From the NCBI GenBank assembly GCA_037127315.1, contig JBBBDQ010001027.1:2312501-2376500 (forward strand): DNA of 64,000 nt. Reading direction: 5' to 3'. Below the pieces are notes generated by a model that made no database searches, was not told the origin of the DNA, and saw only the letters and a program-made list of their open reading frames with translations. Source of the stretch: Ascarosepion bandense. Its lineage: Eukaryota; Mollusca; Cephalopoda; Sepiida; Sepiidae. Positions 31,518 to 41,375 of the stretch are shown here, piece by piece. Every line of letters begins with the position of its first letter. Positions within the stretch are counted from its first letter, which is position 1. The position numbers and the translations under genes are program-made.

Positions 31518-32190
31518 CTAAACTATCGCCCGGTTCACACTCCACCCATGTCTATTGAACAGGTAAAGAGGCTCATCTCTTGTTCCCTGTTTAGGATGTG
31601 GTTTCCGGCTTTCTCTTTTCCAATCTTTTCACTACTTTTCCTTTTTTTTCTTTTTTTTTTTTTTCAATTAAAGTAGATAGACTAAGCTGTCGCCCGGTTC
31701 ACACTCCACCCACATCTATTGAACAGGTGAAGAGGCTCATCCCTTGTTCCCTGTTCAGGATGTGGTTTCCCGTTTCCTCTTTTCCAATCTTTTCACTACT
31801 TTTCCTTTTTTTTTCTTTTTTTTTTTTCAATTAGTGTATATAGACTACACTATCGCCCTGGTTCACACTCCACCCACATCTATTGAACAGGTGAAGAGGC
31901 TTATCCTTTGTTCCCTGTTTAAGATGTGGTTTCTCGTTTTCTCTTTTCCAATCTTTTCACTACTTTTCCTTCTTTTTTTCTTTATTTTTTTCAATTAGAG
32001 TAGATAGACTAAACTATCACCCGGTTCACACTCCACCCACGTCTATTGAACAGGTGAAGCGGCTCATCCCTTGTACCCTGTTTAGGATGTGGTTTCCGGT
32101 TTTCTCTTTTCCAATCTTTTCATTCTTACGTAGCCCCCTGCACATCAGTGGCGTTACCGCCTTGCTCGGGGTGATATGATTAAAAAAAAT
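31518..32190 (+). mobile_element. LINE-J 3' UTR with tandem ~163-bp repeats and terminal tail
   Basis: The phrase aactatcgcccggttcac begins units near 31,520, 31,682, 31,848 and 32,010; each unit continues with cactccaccca, tctattgaacaggt, ttgttccctgtt and ends in T-rich sequence. The last partial unit passes directly into gtagccccctgc, gttaccgccttgctcgggg and tgatatgattaaaaaaa, the LINE-J tail. The repeated unit is thus part of this LINE's 3' UTR. Confidence 0.88.
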
Positions 32191-32451
32191 ACACAATAAT
32201 GCTCTCGGAATGCAATCACTTCAATGACGCACAATGCTCCCCACAAAAGAACAATATTTAGTTGCCTCCCCATTTCATGCAAAATGTGGCACAAGGCCTT
32301 TTAATGTAAGTAATCCGGGCCATATACCCCGGTTAAAAATTTATTGTCTAATTTTCCTCAGACGAGATTCTACCCTTCCGCGCAGTCTCGACTGGGTTAC
32401 TCTCTGCTCGAAAGCATAGAGTCCGACAAGTGTTCGTGCTAATGCACTACA
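32191..32451. other. Unique spacer
   Basis: The 61-codon frame at 32,234-32,419 has no recognisable domain. Confidence 0.4.
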
Positions 32452-32765
32452 GTCAGTCAGTTAAGTGCCATACGTGAAACACGCTTGGGAGATCATGTCT
32501 CTTTCGAGACATGACTGACTGGACAGAAGATTATCCCGCAGTAGGTTGCCATTGCTTTCTGCGGTAGACTGGTTGCCAGCCAAGGCTAAATAACCCTAAT
32601 CTGTCCTGCTATTTAACCCATAACTGGAAGGAATAGACAGAATAATACCTTTCCCAAGGGTATTTGCGCGTAAGTGAATGCAATGAATTCAACTGGAATT
32701 TGAACTTGGCTCCCCGATTTCTCGTTCCGAGCCGATATCCAGTGCACCACTATGCACATCCTCAA
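32452..32765 (-). mobile_element. SINE-A, near full length
   Basis: The minus strand has the head (atagtggtgcactggatatc, then ccaagttcaaattccag), cttgggaaagg, attctgtctattcc, ccagttatgggtt, tggcaaccagtctaccgcag, gcaatggcaacctact, the agacatgactgac hairpin, and the 3' gcacttaactgactgac end at 32,455. It is about 310 bp. The best single monomeric copy in the window. Confidence 0.92.
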
Positions 32766-32835
32766 TGCACTGTACAAGATTATATTTATTTACCTCCTCA
32801 CCGAGGCGATATGTGGCACAAGGCCTTTTTAACTG

Positions 32836-32836
32836 T

Positions 32837-32906
<70 letters not shown>

Positions 32907-32944
32907 GTTTCAGTCTGTTTCTATGTATCTATTTCAGTCTGTTC

Positions 32945-32990
<46 letters not shown>

Positions 32991-33001
32991 CATCCTGTTC
33001 A

Positions 33002-33054
<53 letters not shown>

Positions 33055-33066
33055 CAGTTTGTTCAA

Positions 33067-33119
<53 letters not shown>

Positions 33120-33150
33120 CAGTCTGTTCATATCTATCTATCTGTTAATA
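32836..33150. repeat. (TCTA)n compound array with cagtctgttc linkers
   Basis: Runs of tcta are separated by cagtctgttc or close variants near 32,911, 32,934, 32,989, 33,054 and 33,120. The same linker occurs in the array at 41.07-41.39 kb, so both arrays come from one compound unit. Tyr/Leu/Ser-repeat frames across it are artefacts. Confidence 0.95.
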
Positions 33151-33197
33151 TTTTTATATATCGCTCTCTCTACTAAACTCGCTAGCTAGCAGGCTCA

Positions 33198-33304
33198 TGG
33201 CCATATTGCATTGAAATACTGTTTTCCATACGATCACCTACTTTAAGCAACGCCGAGCCTGGTCAGTGCTTAAGTAAGTGACGGCCTTGGAATAGCAGGA
33301 GCCG
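33198..33304 (+). rRNA. 5S rRNA-derived fragment, decayed, head of a composite SINE-A
   Basis: The plus strand reads atggccatattgcattgaaa, cgatcacc, aagcaacgccgagcctgg, tcagtgcttaagtaagtgac and ccttggaatagcagg, following 5S order with many changes and a weakened box C. It is followed at once by SINE-A sequence, as at 14.1 kb. Confidence 0.72.
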
Positions 33305-33460
33305 AAAAACTTGAATGTGCGTTTGGTGTCATTCATGATGTCTTGAGACGAGTTCTAAATTCAACTGGGTTCGTTATTCTCACGTATGCCTAAATAACAG
33401 TGGAAAAGGGATGAATCCACCTCTTCTTCCCCCAGTTATGAGTTCATTAGTCAAAGTTGT
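33305..33460 (+). mobile_element. SINE-A, decayed head and start of body, following a 5S-like head
   Basis: The plus strand gives gagttctaaattcaactgg (B-box region), aataacagtggaaaaggg, gaatccacctcttc and ccccagttatgagtt, matching the SINE-A order, then ends. The truncation point in the body is close to that of the copies at 13,962 and 19,488. Confidence 0.65.
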
Positions 33461-33716
33461 ATCAGTAAATTAATATTACACTACTCAATTCTTCAAATTT
33501 AAAAATAATTCCTGGCTTTAAATAATCTTTAAAGTGTTGCTGAATTGTAAAATATGAATTGATCAATAAAAAATAAACGAGTTAATCATTTAACCAGTTA
33601 ATATCGCTGTTCAGTATAACTCATAAGTATATGTCTCTCTGTCTCTCTGTCTCTCTCTCTATCTATCTGTCTATCACTGTCTGTTCTTCTCTCTCTGTCT
33701 ATATATATATATATTT
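33461..33716. other. AT-rich spacer with CT-rich microsatellite
   Basis: A (TCTG/TCTC)n-like tract lies at 33,630-33,700, and a short (TA)n near 33,702. Confidence 0.6.
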
Positions 33717-33890
33717 TTTCATCTTTAAACGAGTTATTTCGCTACCTTGGTTTCCACCATGAGTGGTTTCTTCAGGCGATTTTTAATAACTATAACATTT
33801 TAATTTTTAATGTTATTAAAAATCGCCTGAAGACACCACTCATGGTAGAAACCTGGGTAGCGAAATAACTCGTTTAAAGATGAAAAATAT
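33717..33890. repeat. Near-perfect inverted repeat, arms about 80 bp
   Basis: The left arm tttcatctttaaacgag, tatttcgctacc, caccatgagtgg, tcaggcgatttttaataac is mirrored by the right arm ending ctcgtttaaagatgaaa, with a short AT-rich centre at about 33,795-33,815. The phrase cgcctgaaga resembles sequence found beside Penelope-like element ends (compare tcttcagag at 51,962). It may be an inverted pair of element ends. Confidence 0.88.
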
Positions 33891-33987
33891 TCAAAAGGTC
33901 TACAATATAATTGTATAGAACAATTTTTCATACAAATGTGTATTGGTCTAACCATATTAGAACCAAAAACAACGTATTAAACAATCA

Positions 33988-34011
33988 ATATATATATATA
34001 TATATATATAT

Positions 34012-34052
<41 letters not shown>
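33988..34052. repeat. (TA)n followed by (GATA)n microsatellite
   Basis: A TA run to 34,013 passes into gata repeats to about 34,052. A second compound (CT)n(TA)n tract is at 34,143-34,227. Confidence 0.95.
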
Positions 34053-34053
<1 letters not shown>

Positions 34054-34173
34054 TTTAGCCGAGTAAATTTTGCTATTTGGTACATTTGAAAGTAGTTTGG
34101 GTCAAATATTCGTTTTTGTTTTTTTTTATCAGATCTTTTCTATTTTTCTCTCACTCTCTCTATCCCTTTCTCG

Positions 34174-34227
<54 letters not shown>

Positions 34228-34231
<4 letters not shown>

Positions 34232-34600
34232 TCACAAAAAATATCCGTCCAGTTTTAAACTTTAATAACTTTCATAAAATCGAGGTATTTTGAATTTGTT
34301 TTCTTTATTCAACGAAAGAATCTATTTACAGCAGCCGCCTAAAAATATCTTAGATTTAACTTCGTGGTAAATTTGTTGAAAACCGATTCATATTTAATAA
34401 TAACCGACTTGAATGGGCCATTAGATTATCAGTTAACGTTGCGGAAAGTTAAATAGACGGCTAGAGTCTCAATCCCTGCCTAGTCTAAGGCATTTGTAAT
34501 CGTGAAAATGCCGCTTCCAAGGCGTTTATTCCTGCTATGCCTATTGCTTAAATTGACTGGATTCCAAAAAATCTTTTTTTACAATGAGGTTTATTCTGTA
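34228..34600. other. Unique-looking sequence
   Basis: The first 80 bp after the (TA)n (gtgttcacaaaaaatatccg) look like a Tc1-type terminus, but no matching right end was found. Confidence 0.3.
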
Positions 34601-34935
34601 CAAAACCAGAGGAGCCAGTATATTTAGAGGCTTACAGTAAGAGACAGTTTATGCAGTAGAATTGGAAAATAAACGTTAAATGTAGACTTTTTCTGGTTAA
34701 GATTGTAATGATTGGAGAAAGACTCTCTTCACATAGCAGTGGTTTAGGGAAAGAATCCATTTGAGTGGACGATGGGTGGTTTGCTACAATGTGTGTGGCA
34801 TGGCAGATCCTAGCCTTGAATTTTAAAACTGAAGAAATTAGAGAATTCTGTGGAGAGGCATGGTCTACAAAGAATGGTTGTGAAATTACATTAAAGGGTA
34901 AAAAGAAAGAATTTATAGCGCCCACGCGAGCTGGA
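34601..34935 (-). repeat. Dispersed repeat related to 47.1-47.4 kb
   Basis: Both copies have taagagacaga/taagagacag, tttatgc, cattg.gtgtggcatg-type and gttt.gaatt segments in the same order. Conceptual minus frames share ICHATHIVANHPSSTQ here and IIHHATDIATKQPLCT there, suggesting a common coding ancestor in an unidentified transposon. Low identity. Confidence 0.45.
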
Positions 34936-35204
34936 CCTTAATTTGTTACAATAAAAACAACGAAAAGGTTGAAGGTACACGTATGAGAAAATATGAAAAT
35001 GCTTCACAGGAAACAAAAAAAAGTATTCTTTATTTAAATAAATCAGTTTGTTTTGCAAATATAATGCAGTGGCCTGTAAAATAGAATTGCATACGACATA
35101 TGCATAGTTTCATTAACCTTTAAAGGCATTTGTAGTGACATTTAGATCAAAGATGAATTGCTACGGTGTTAAGTTTGAAATATTATTTGGTGGATAAATA
35201 AGTG
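34936..35204. other. AT-rich spacer
   Basis: Nothing recognised. Confidence 0.45.
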
Positions 35205-35456
35205 TAGGCTGAAAAGTGCATAGGCTGACTATAAGGGAGTGATGCTAGTGCTGTGGAATATTTCATGTATTAATTTCAAATCTTATTAATAAATGCATCG
35301 TTTCTTTTCACGTCCGAGGATGGGCTGAAACATTCGTAGGCTGACTATGAAAAAGAGTAAACTTGCATGCATTAATTTAAACTCTTCTTATCAATAATTG
35401 TATTGTTTATTTCCAGTTAACGGCTGAAATGTTCAAAGGCTGATTATAAAGGATTT

Positions 35457-36035
35457 TTTTAATCATTTCACCCCAAGCAAGGCATTCCACTGCCACTATT
35501 GCGCATGGGGCTACATAGGGGAAGGTAAAGAGAAGGAGTGGTTAGTTGAGGAGAGGTCTTAGAATAGTATCAGTCGGTCACTTGTTTGCAGCATGTGAAG
35601 GATGGAGACTGGCGCGGCCTACAACATAATGTGACCTCGGGGTTGCCCACCGAACATTCGTTCGTTCGGTGGGCAACCCCGAGGCCACATGCGCAATATG
35701 GCACTACAAGAATCCCGGTATTATTCAGCTGTTGATCAGAGCAGCCTCTCAAGTCGCTACGCAAGAGTACGGGCTCCTAACTACCAGTCGGGAGCAGCAA
35801 CAAGGAAACTGCCAACCCGTACCCTCAGAATGTAAAGACGTTGCCACCATACACCGTAACTGCAAAGAGCTTCCAGCTGAACTAAAACTAAGACCGAAGA
35901 AGGGGGATGAACCGGGAACCCCTTCCTGAACAAGAAACAAAGATCTACTCATGATCAAAAGAAGTGGGTGGAGTGTGAGACCGGGCGATAGCAGGAACTA
36001 TCTATTCCAATTAAAAAAATAAAGAAAAGGAAAAG
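35457..36035 (-). mobile_element. LINE-J 3' UTR fragment
   Basis: The minus strand begins with the UTR unit (ctatcgcccggtctcacact, ccacccactt) at the right and ends with agccccatgcgcaatagtgg, gccttgcttggggtg, aaatgattaaaaaaa at the left. Overlapping plus and minus frames at 35,570-35,958 lie in this UTR and are not supported. A strong palindrome sits at 35,633-35,685. Confidence 0.75.
35633..35685. repeat. Inverted repeat with 22-bp arms
   Basis: cctcggggttgcccaccg and its complement cggtgggcaaccccgagg flank the short centre aacattcgttcgtt. Only one pair differs near the outer end. Confidence 0.9.
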
Positions 36036-36106
36036 AGTAACTGAAGTTTGCTAAGTTTTAACTTAGTATAAGTTGAAGAAGTGTGAAATAGTACACGCAT
36101 TCATTT

Positions 36107-36327
36107 CAAATCTTGATTAAAATCGGACCACTCCTTCTAAAACCCGATTTTTTCGATTATCGATTTTCGACATTTATCAGGGGTACTCGGCACAAAACCT
36201 AGCTAAGAACACTCGCAGACGCTTATAGTACAACTGTGTAAATTTTTAAGAAAATCGGTTCAGCCGTTTCGGAGTCTATATGTAACGGTCACATACAGAC
36301 AAAGTTCCATTTATAAATAAGTTTAGA
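36107..36327 (-). mobile_element. Hel-1 Helitron fragment, 5' part only (copy 4)
   Basis: The minus-strand 5' end TCTAAACTTATTTATAAATG follows an A. The body (gactccgaaacggctgaacc, cccgataa, tagaaggagtggtcc) agrees with the other copies, then breaks off. The microsatellite seen in full copies at cggacacacac is nearly absent here. Confidence 0.8.
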
Positions 36328-36436
36328 TTTCTTACAATGAAAACCAAATTTATGTCTGAGAGACATCGCGTCTGTGTGAACATAAAAACTATAACTTTTA
36401 GACAAACATTCAAACTTACTCGTAATATACCGGGAT

Positions 36437-37113
36437 AAAACCTTTTTTTTTTTTTGTCTATAATCATATTACCCCGAGCAAGGCGGTAGCGCCACTGATG
36501 TGCAGGGGGCTACATAAGAGTAAAACAATTAGATAGAGAGAGTGAAGAGAGTGAAGAGAAGGATGGGAATACAGGTGTGATGACAGCAGAGGTGGAGAGA
36601 AAGGTAAAGATATACAGGGTGGTGAAGAAAGAATTAGGGTTAAGTGGTTAAGAGATGAGTATTGACATTGCATTTAAATTCTTGGAGGTTGTAGCCGTCA
36701 GGAAAGCAAGAATATGGAAGCGAGTTCCAACAGGCGGGAAGTGCGAGAGAAGAAGCTAGGAGTAGATCTGTCGACTGCATTTGGTTGATCTAACTGTGAA
36801 TGGGTGGGACCCAGTTGCCAGTCTGGTTGCACGAGTTGCACCTCTGTTGCAGAGGTACCAGTGACTTAAATTCGTTGGAGCAGAAGCCATGAAAGTATTT
36901 ATAGAACAGACAAAGGGAAGCCACATCCCGGCGATCGGAAAGTGGCTGGAGTCGAGCCGCCAAGTCGGTACCTATTGCATTACTGTCAAGAACACTGAGA
37001 TGAACAGCGGGGGCGCCTGACCATATATGGCAGCAATACTCCATGCACGGACGAATGGTTGATTTGTATATATGCAGGATGGATTCAAGCGGGAAAAACA
37101 TCCTGACCCGACA
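36437..37113 (-). mobile_element. LINE-J 3' portion with poly-A tail
   Basis: The minus strand reads ESILHIYKSTIRPCMEYCCH, IWSGAPAVHLSVLDS, DLAARLQPLSDRRDVASLCL, FYKYFHGFCSNE, then the UTR and gtagccccctgcacatcagt, ccttgctcggggtaatatg, attatagac and poly-A at 36,440-36,452. It is the best-preserved LINE-J C-terminal frame here. It meets another LINE-J in opposite orientation at 37,114. Confidence 0.9.
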
Positions 37114-37527
37114 CAGTGACCCAACCTTCCTGGCAGTGGATAGTAACCGCTACTTCTACTGCAACAGTTTCTTTTCTCGCAATTCCCTCTCTTGTAAATC
37201 CTATCCGCTTACTTACTTCCCTGATAGCTAAAATCTCCAAAAACGTGAATGCAACATCAGTTGCCATCTTCTGTCTTCTTGAATCCCATTCATCTTTTAT
37301 CCTTTTTTCAATACCCACTTGTACCCTGTCTTTTCTCTTCCCTGATAGCTACAATCTCCAAAAATTTAAATGCAACATCAATTGCCATCTTTTATTTTCA
37401 GAAATCCCATTCATCTTTAATCCTTTCTGTACCCACTGTACCCAGTCTTTTTTCTCACTGTAACTCCCTGCTCACTAGTGGCGGGTACCGTCTCTTGCGT
37501 GGGGCGTAATGATTAAAAAATATCAGA
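37114..37527 (+). mobile_element. LINE-J 3' end, opposite orientation, with internal UTR duplication
   Basis: The plus strand reads SNRYFYCNSFFSRNSLSCKS (end of the RT frame), then two copies of ccctgatagcta(a/c)aatctcc at 37,220 and 37,341, about 121 bp apart, then actccctgctcactagtggc, gtggggcgtaatgattaaaa. It is joined head to head with the preceding LINE-J. Confidence 0.85.
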
Positions 37528-37552
37528 CTGATTTCCATTTGTTAATTATCTT

Positions 37553-37554
<2 letters not shown>

Positions 37555-37622
<68 letters not shown>
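37555..37622. repeat. Compound (TA)n(TG)n microsatellite
   Basis: A TA run to 37,589 is followed by TG to 37,622. Confidence 0.97.
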
Positions 37623-37623
<1 letters not shown>

Positions 37624-37940
37624 TTTTGTATCTATATGCATGTGTGAGTGTGTAAAATTCAGATACAAATAAAAAATATATCTGTAAAATGACAATAAGA
37701 TTCGAGGGATAAAAGGAAACTACTGTTTTTCAAGGTCGTCTGTTAAACTTGATCAAGGTGAATGTATGGATTCCATTGAGCGACATACATTTAAATGCAT
37801 AAATAAAAATTATTTACATTGTTCGTACTGTTGTCCTGATCTTTATAGTCATGCTTTTCGGCCTTTCTGCTCTACGGCCTTCTTTAGGTGCAATGAAAGC
37901 CGAACTGAACACTTTCTTTTAAGCACTCGAACATAATTAA
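37623..37940. other. Unique-looking spacer
   Basis: The phrase gcttttcggcctttctgctc followed by ttctttaggtgcaatgaaagcc resembles sequence at Penelope-like element ends. Too short to call. Confidence 0.35.
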
Positions 37941-38250
37941 GAACGAGGGCTTGGAGAATCTGATACTTACAGGGTCTAAAGAAAAAAGAGAGAAAAAGGA
38001 AAGCAACATGTGAGGTATTTAATGGGCTTCAGCAAGTGGATGGCAAAGCAGGGTTTGGGAGAAATGCCAAGAGAAAAGTTGCCAAGAGCTACAAGGGATA
38101 GGAGGCTGTGGAGGACAATGATTGCCTACGTCTTGAATGGATGGCTCATAGATGAAGAAGTGACATTCACAAAGCATTAAAATCTCATGGACTGAACATG
38201 TAAATAATGAGGAAGCTTCTTGGAAAATGAAAATAAAAAGATAACTTATA
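37941..38250 (+). mobile_element. LINE-R 3' fragment, rearranged
   Basis: The plus strand carries gcttggagaatctgatactt, gaaagcaacatgtgaggtat, gtggatggcaaagcaggg and atgattgcctacgtc, the LINE-R 3' end. A short upstream piece (tctcatggactgaacatg, S-W-T-E-H) then follows at 38,191, out of normal order. Confidence 0.75.
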
Positions 38251-38424
38251 ATATACGAAGAAACTATTATTAAGGAGAGAGGACAATAAAAGGGTGTGGT
38301 TCTAGATCAAATTTGTTTTTTCACTCTCGTTTGAGGAACCCCTCCCTCGATGACTTCCATTGTTTCGTGTCCGTCATTTCAGGGATTGTGTTGTACTCGC
38401 CACGCTTAGCAATGCAGTCAAGCG

Positions 38425-38582
38425 AAGACTATTTAACAGATACCTGGAGGGAGAAGAAACGGATTAATACCTTTCCCAAGGGTATTTGTGTGAAAGTTAA
38501 TGCAGCGAATTCAACCGGAATTCGAACTCGGCTCTCCGATTTCTCGTTTGTGCCGATATCCATTGCACCACAACGGACATAA
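38425..38582 (-). mobile_element. SINE-A, head plus partial body
   Basis: The minus strand shows ttgtggtgcaatggatatcg, cgagttcgaattccggttga and cttgggaaaggtattaatcc, then truncates after cctccaggt. Same truncation class as 13,962 and 19,488. Confidence 0.88.
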
Positions 38583-38607
38583 AAAAGCAGATATAAAAAC
38601 AAAAAAA

Positions 38608-39018
38608 TAGAAGACAATGATTGGCATTAAATTACTATTTTTGACAATCAAAGTTGACTGGGAAGCCAGAAACCAGAAGAGATTACCAGAAGCGATAAGT
38701 GCTATAAAAGAAACTATCAACAAAGAACTTACGGTTACATCTGACGATTTCAACTTTAAAATGATGGAACCGTGCTGCCAATCGAATATTACGTTTAAAT
38801 TCATCAAGTCTAGGTACCATAGAGGAAAGTTCATTGGAACAATTATCATGAAAATATTTACAGAAATGGTACAGGGAAGCTGTGTGATTTATAGCCATTT
38901 CTACTGTAAAATAATGAAATCTTATTGCCAATCTAGGGCTACGCTAAACCTCAGCAAGCCAGGTATTAAAAAGGAAAGGTTGCCAGAACAATTACCATAT
39001 AAGTATTTATAGAAAAGG
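38608..39018 (-). mobile_element. LINE-J RT C-terminal fragment
   Basis: The minus strand reads ASLYHFCKYFHDNCSNELSS, MVPRLDEFKRNIRLAARFHH, FKVEIVRCNRKFFVDSFF, then the UTR start. The 131-codon plus-strand frame over it is antisense and not a gene. The segment aagtatttatagaaaaggt and its relative aaaatatttacagaaatggt show a partial duplication. Confidence 0.85.
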
Positions 39019-39079
39019 TACAGAAAGCAATGGCAACCTACTGCGGAATAATCTTCTGCCCAGTCAGTCATGTCTCTTT
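39019..39079 (+). mobile_element. SINE-A body fragment
   Basis: cagaaagcaatggcaaccta, ctgcggaataatcttctgcc, cagtcagtcatgtctcttt, then broken off by the Tc1-type end. Confidence 0.85.
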
Positions 39080-39080
39080 A

Positions 39081-39290
39081 TGTGCAAAAGTATTAGGACA
39101 ATATTTTTTTATCATTTATGAGGACATATTGACAAAAAGTAAACAATTTAATTAAAGTAATTTTATTTGATTTACTCAACAAATGTTTTAACAAGAAATA
39201 CATATTTGTTACAAAATAAATTTAATATTTAATATAATAGCCCTTTGCTTTGAAAAAATAAAATAATTGCGACAATTTACCAATCGCACC
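39081..39290. mobile_element. Chimeric Tc1-type deletion derivative
   Basis: The left end gtgcaaaagtattaggac is that of the element at 39,330. The right end, inverted (ggtgcgattggtaaattgtc), is that of the element at 15,333. The two halves meet near 39,245-39,255. Only terminal and subterminal sequence remains. Confidence 0.7.
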
Positions 39291-39291
39291 T

Positions 39292-39329
<38 letters not shown>

Positions 39330-39336
<7 letters not shown>

Positions 39337-39946
39337 GTGCAAAAGTATTATAAGAACTATTTTATCTTTTTATGAGGGATATTGACAGAAAATAAACAGA
39401 ATAAACAATTTAATTAAGTTAATTTTATTTGAATTACTCAACAAATTCTTTAACATGAAAAAGTACTTGTTACAAAATAAATTTAATATTTAGTATAATA
39501 GCCTTTTGCTTTGATCACAGCCTTCATTCTGTCAGGCATTGACATCACAAGCTTCTTCAATGTATCTAATGGTATCGCCTGCCAAGCAGCTTGTATTTGT
39601 TCCCAAAGTGTGTTTTGCGAAGTAACATTAGATTTATCAATTTTTTTATCTAAAATATCCCACATAGATGTCCAATAGGATTGAGATCAGGGCTTTGTGG
39701 GGGCCAATTCAAATTCCAAAACCTTCCTTCCTCTTCATTTTTAGTTAAATAATTCTTACAAAGGTTTGGCTTTTCACCCTGTATTTGAATTTCAGTGAGG
39801 TATTTTAGGAAAATCACCCGTGTCCTAATACTTTGCACACTATCTGTAGTGTGCAAAAGTGTTAGGACACGGGTGATTTTAAACTTTATTTTGATGCCTC
39901 ATAAAAGATAAAACAATTACTGTCCTAATACTTTTGCACAGTACTG
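39330..39946 (-). mobile_element. Tc1-like element, internally deleted, with C-terminal transposase remnant
   Basis: The ends are agtactgtgcaaaagtatta and, inverted, cagtactgtgcaaaagtatt, flanked by TA. The minus strand encodes NWPPQSPDLNPIGHL, a frameshift, then WDILDKKIDKSN, QAIPLDTLKKLVMSMPDR, MKAVIKAKGYYTKY. This is the Tc1 C-terminus with the SPDLNPI motif; the family's usual E after I is a G here. The first two catalytic residues are deleted. Confidence 0.9.
39810..39880. repeat. Palindrome of duplicated Tc1 ends
   Basis: aaaatcacccgtgtcctaat ... gcacacta, then tctg, then tagtgtgcaaaa ... gacacgggtgatttt. Arms are about 33 bp. Each contains a gtgcaaaagtgttaggac-like terminus, so a second, inverted end lies just inside the element's right end. 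Confidence 0.9.
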
Positions 39947-39954
39947 TATAGCTG

Positions 39955-40180
39955 GTTAACCAGACCAGATTTGACATCAATATTCAATGCACGGGCGACT
40001 GGTACAATTATAAATATTTAAGATAGATTCTGACAAGAAAAATTGTCTCGTGCGATAGAGAACCAACTTTGCTAATTGCAGAATACAAAAATCCGAGAAA
40101 GCGCAGTGAGTCACTATCGTGGAGGTTAGCATCAGCCATTAATGATAAAAATAGATTAAAAGATAGCAGTTCCGTTGTGG
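39955..40180 (-). mobile_element. LINE-J fragment with internal deletion
   Basis: ttcaatgcacgggcgactgg and agatagattctgacaag match LINE-J at 18.8 kb. The right part ggaggttagcatcagccatt matches the 142-bp satellite segment in inverse orientation, so the RT region between them is lost. Confidence 0.7.
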
Positions 40181-40960
40181 AGGCTTGGTAAGCAGACTAA
40201 CTTTTTGGTCAACCATATACATAGAATCAAAAAGAGACAGTTGAAAAAGGAAATATTGGAAAATTGACCATTCGCAGAACTTATAGAGAGCAAGACAGAA
40301 AAAGACCTAAGGAGCTTGTGTTAAATGGTTGGCAGAACAGAGATTAGGAGAGATCGCAAAAAGATAAACAGTATTAAAGGCACAGATGATAAAAGGTTAA
40401 AAGTCGACGATACAATTGCGATTACAGAACTCGTCGTAGGTCCGGGGTGGTCGTTAAATGAGGAATGGCTGAACAAATATGGACGTTTTACACACGTATA
40501 AAAAACACACCCACCTGCACCACTGACCGATATTGTTCCTGATATTTTGTTTCAATTCTTGCGAAATTTGTTTGTCTTGAGCTACTTTGCTTATTAGAAA
40601 CGCTAACCAATGTTTGTAATTACTAAAGTTAAGCAACACTGGATGTAACGTTCGTCCAGCTTGTTATCTCGGCTGTTTAACCTTCTTCGCCGATTGGTGC
40701 CCTCCGGTGGTACACGTTTGGTCGCGTATTCTTCTCTCTCTTCGTCACTTTTCAAATATTATATACCAACCCACGCCACCGCCTTCGCGTTCCCTAGGCA
40801 TAGAATACGCCTCCACCGCCAGTCTCTAGTTTTCCATCAAGTTCTTGTCATACCCCGCCTCTCTGCTTGAACCAGGATTTCTAATATCACACCCACTAAC
40901 AGGTTCCACCCTAACATTTTTCTTACACAATCATTTCTTTGCATTCGATTTTGCTTTACA
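40181..40960. other. Mostly unrecognised; possible LINE-R trace
   Basis: The part at 40,230-40,345 (agacagttgaaaaagg, ggttggcagaacagagattaggag) loosely resembles the LINE-R 3' region. From 40,660 to 40,900 the sequence is less AT-rich (accggtggtacacg, cacgccaccgcc) but has no recognisable frame. Confidence 0.35.
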
Positions 40961-40993
<33 letters not shown>

Positions 40994-41064
40994 TTCACTT
41001 ACTCTTCTCACACACATTTTCACACACTCTCTCTCTCTCTCTCTCTTTCTCATACACTGTTCTC

Positions 41065-41120
<56 letters not shown>

Positions 41121-41147
41121 CAGTCTGTTCATTAATATCTATCTATC

Positions 41148-41178
<31 letters not shown>

Positions 41179-41271
41179 CTATCTCAGTCTGTTCATTAAT
41201 ATCTATCTATCTATCTATCTATCTATCTCAGTCTGTTCATATCTATCTATCTATCTATCTCAGTCTGTTCA

Positions 41272-41307
<36 letters not shown>

Positions 41308-41328
41308 AATCTATCTATCTCAGTCTGT

Positions 41329-41375
<47 letters not shown>

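Larger units (their letters stand above)
35205..36110. repeat. About 125-bp tandem repeat, split by a LINE-J insertion
   Basis: The phrases ggctga(aa), taggctgactat and attaatttcaaatctt recur near 35,205, 35,330 and 35,425. A further unit, gtgaaatagtacacgcattc then atttcaaatcttg, lies after the LINE-J fragment at 36,075-36,110. So LINE-J entered an existing array. Confidence 0.7.

Noticed and set aside
32664..33189. 170-codon frame of repeated YLSI units
   Set aside because: Translation of the TCTA microsatellite joined to a SINE-A head.
35570..35958. Three overlapping frames of 64-86 codons on both strands
   Set aside because: They fall in a LINE-J 3' UTR fragment and across a palindrome; the order of UTR motifs explains the sequence.
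38617..39012. 131-codon plus-strand frame
   Set aside because: Antisense of a LINE-J C-terminal fragment whose minus frame is clearly the conserved one.
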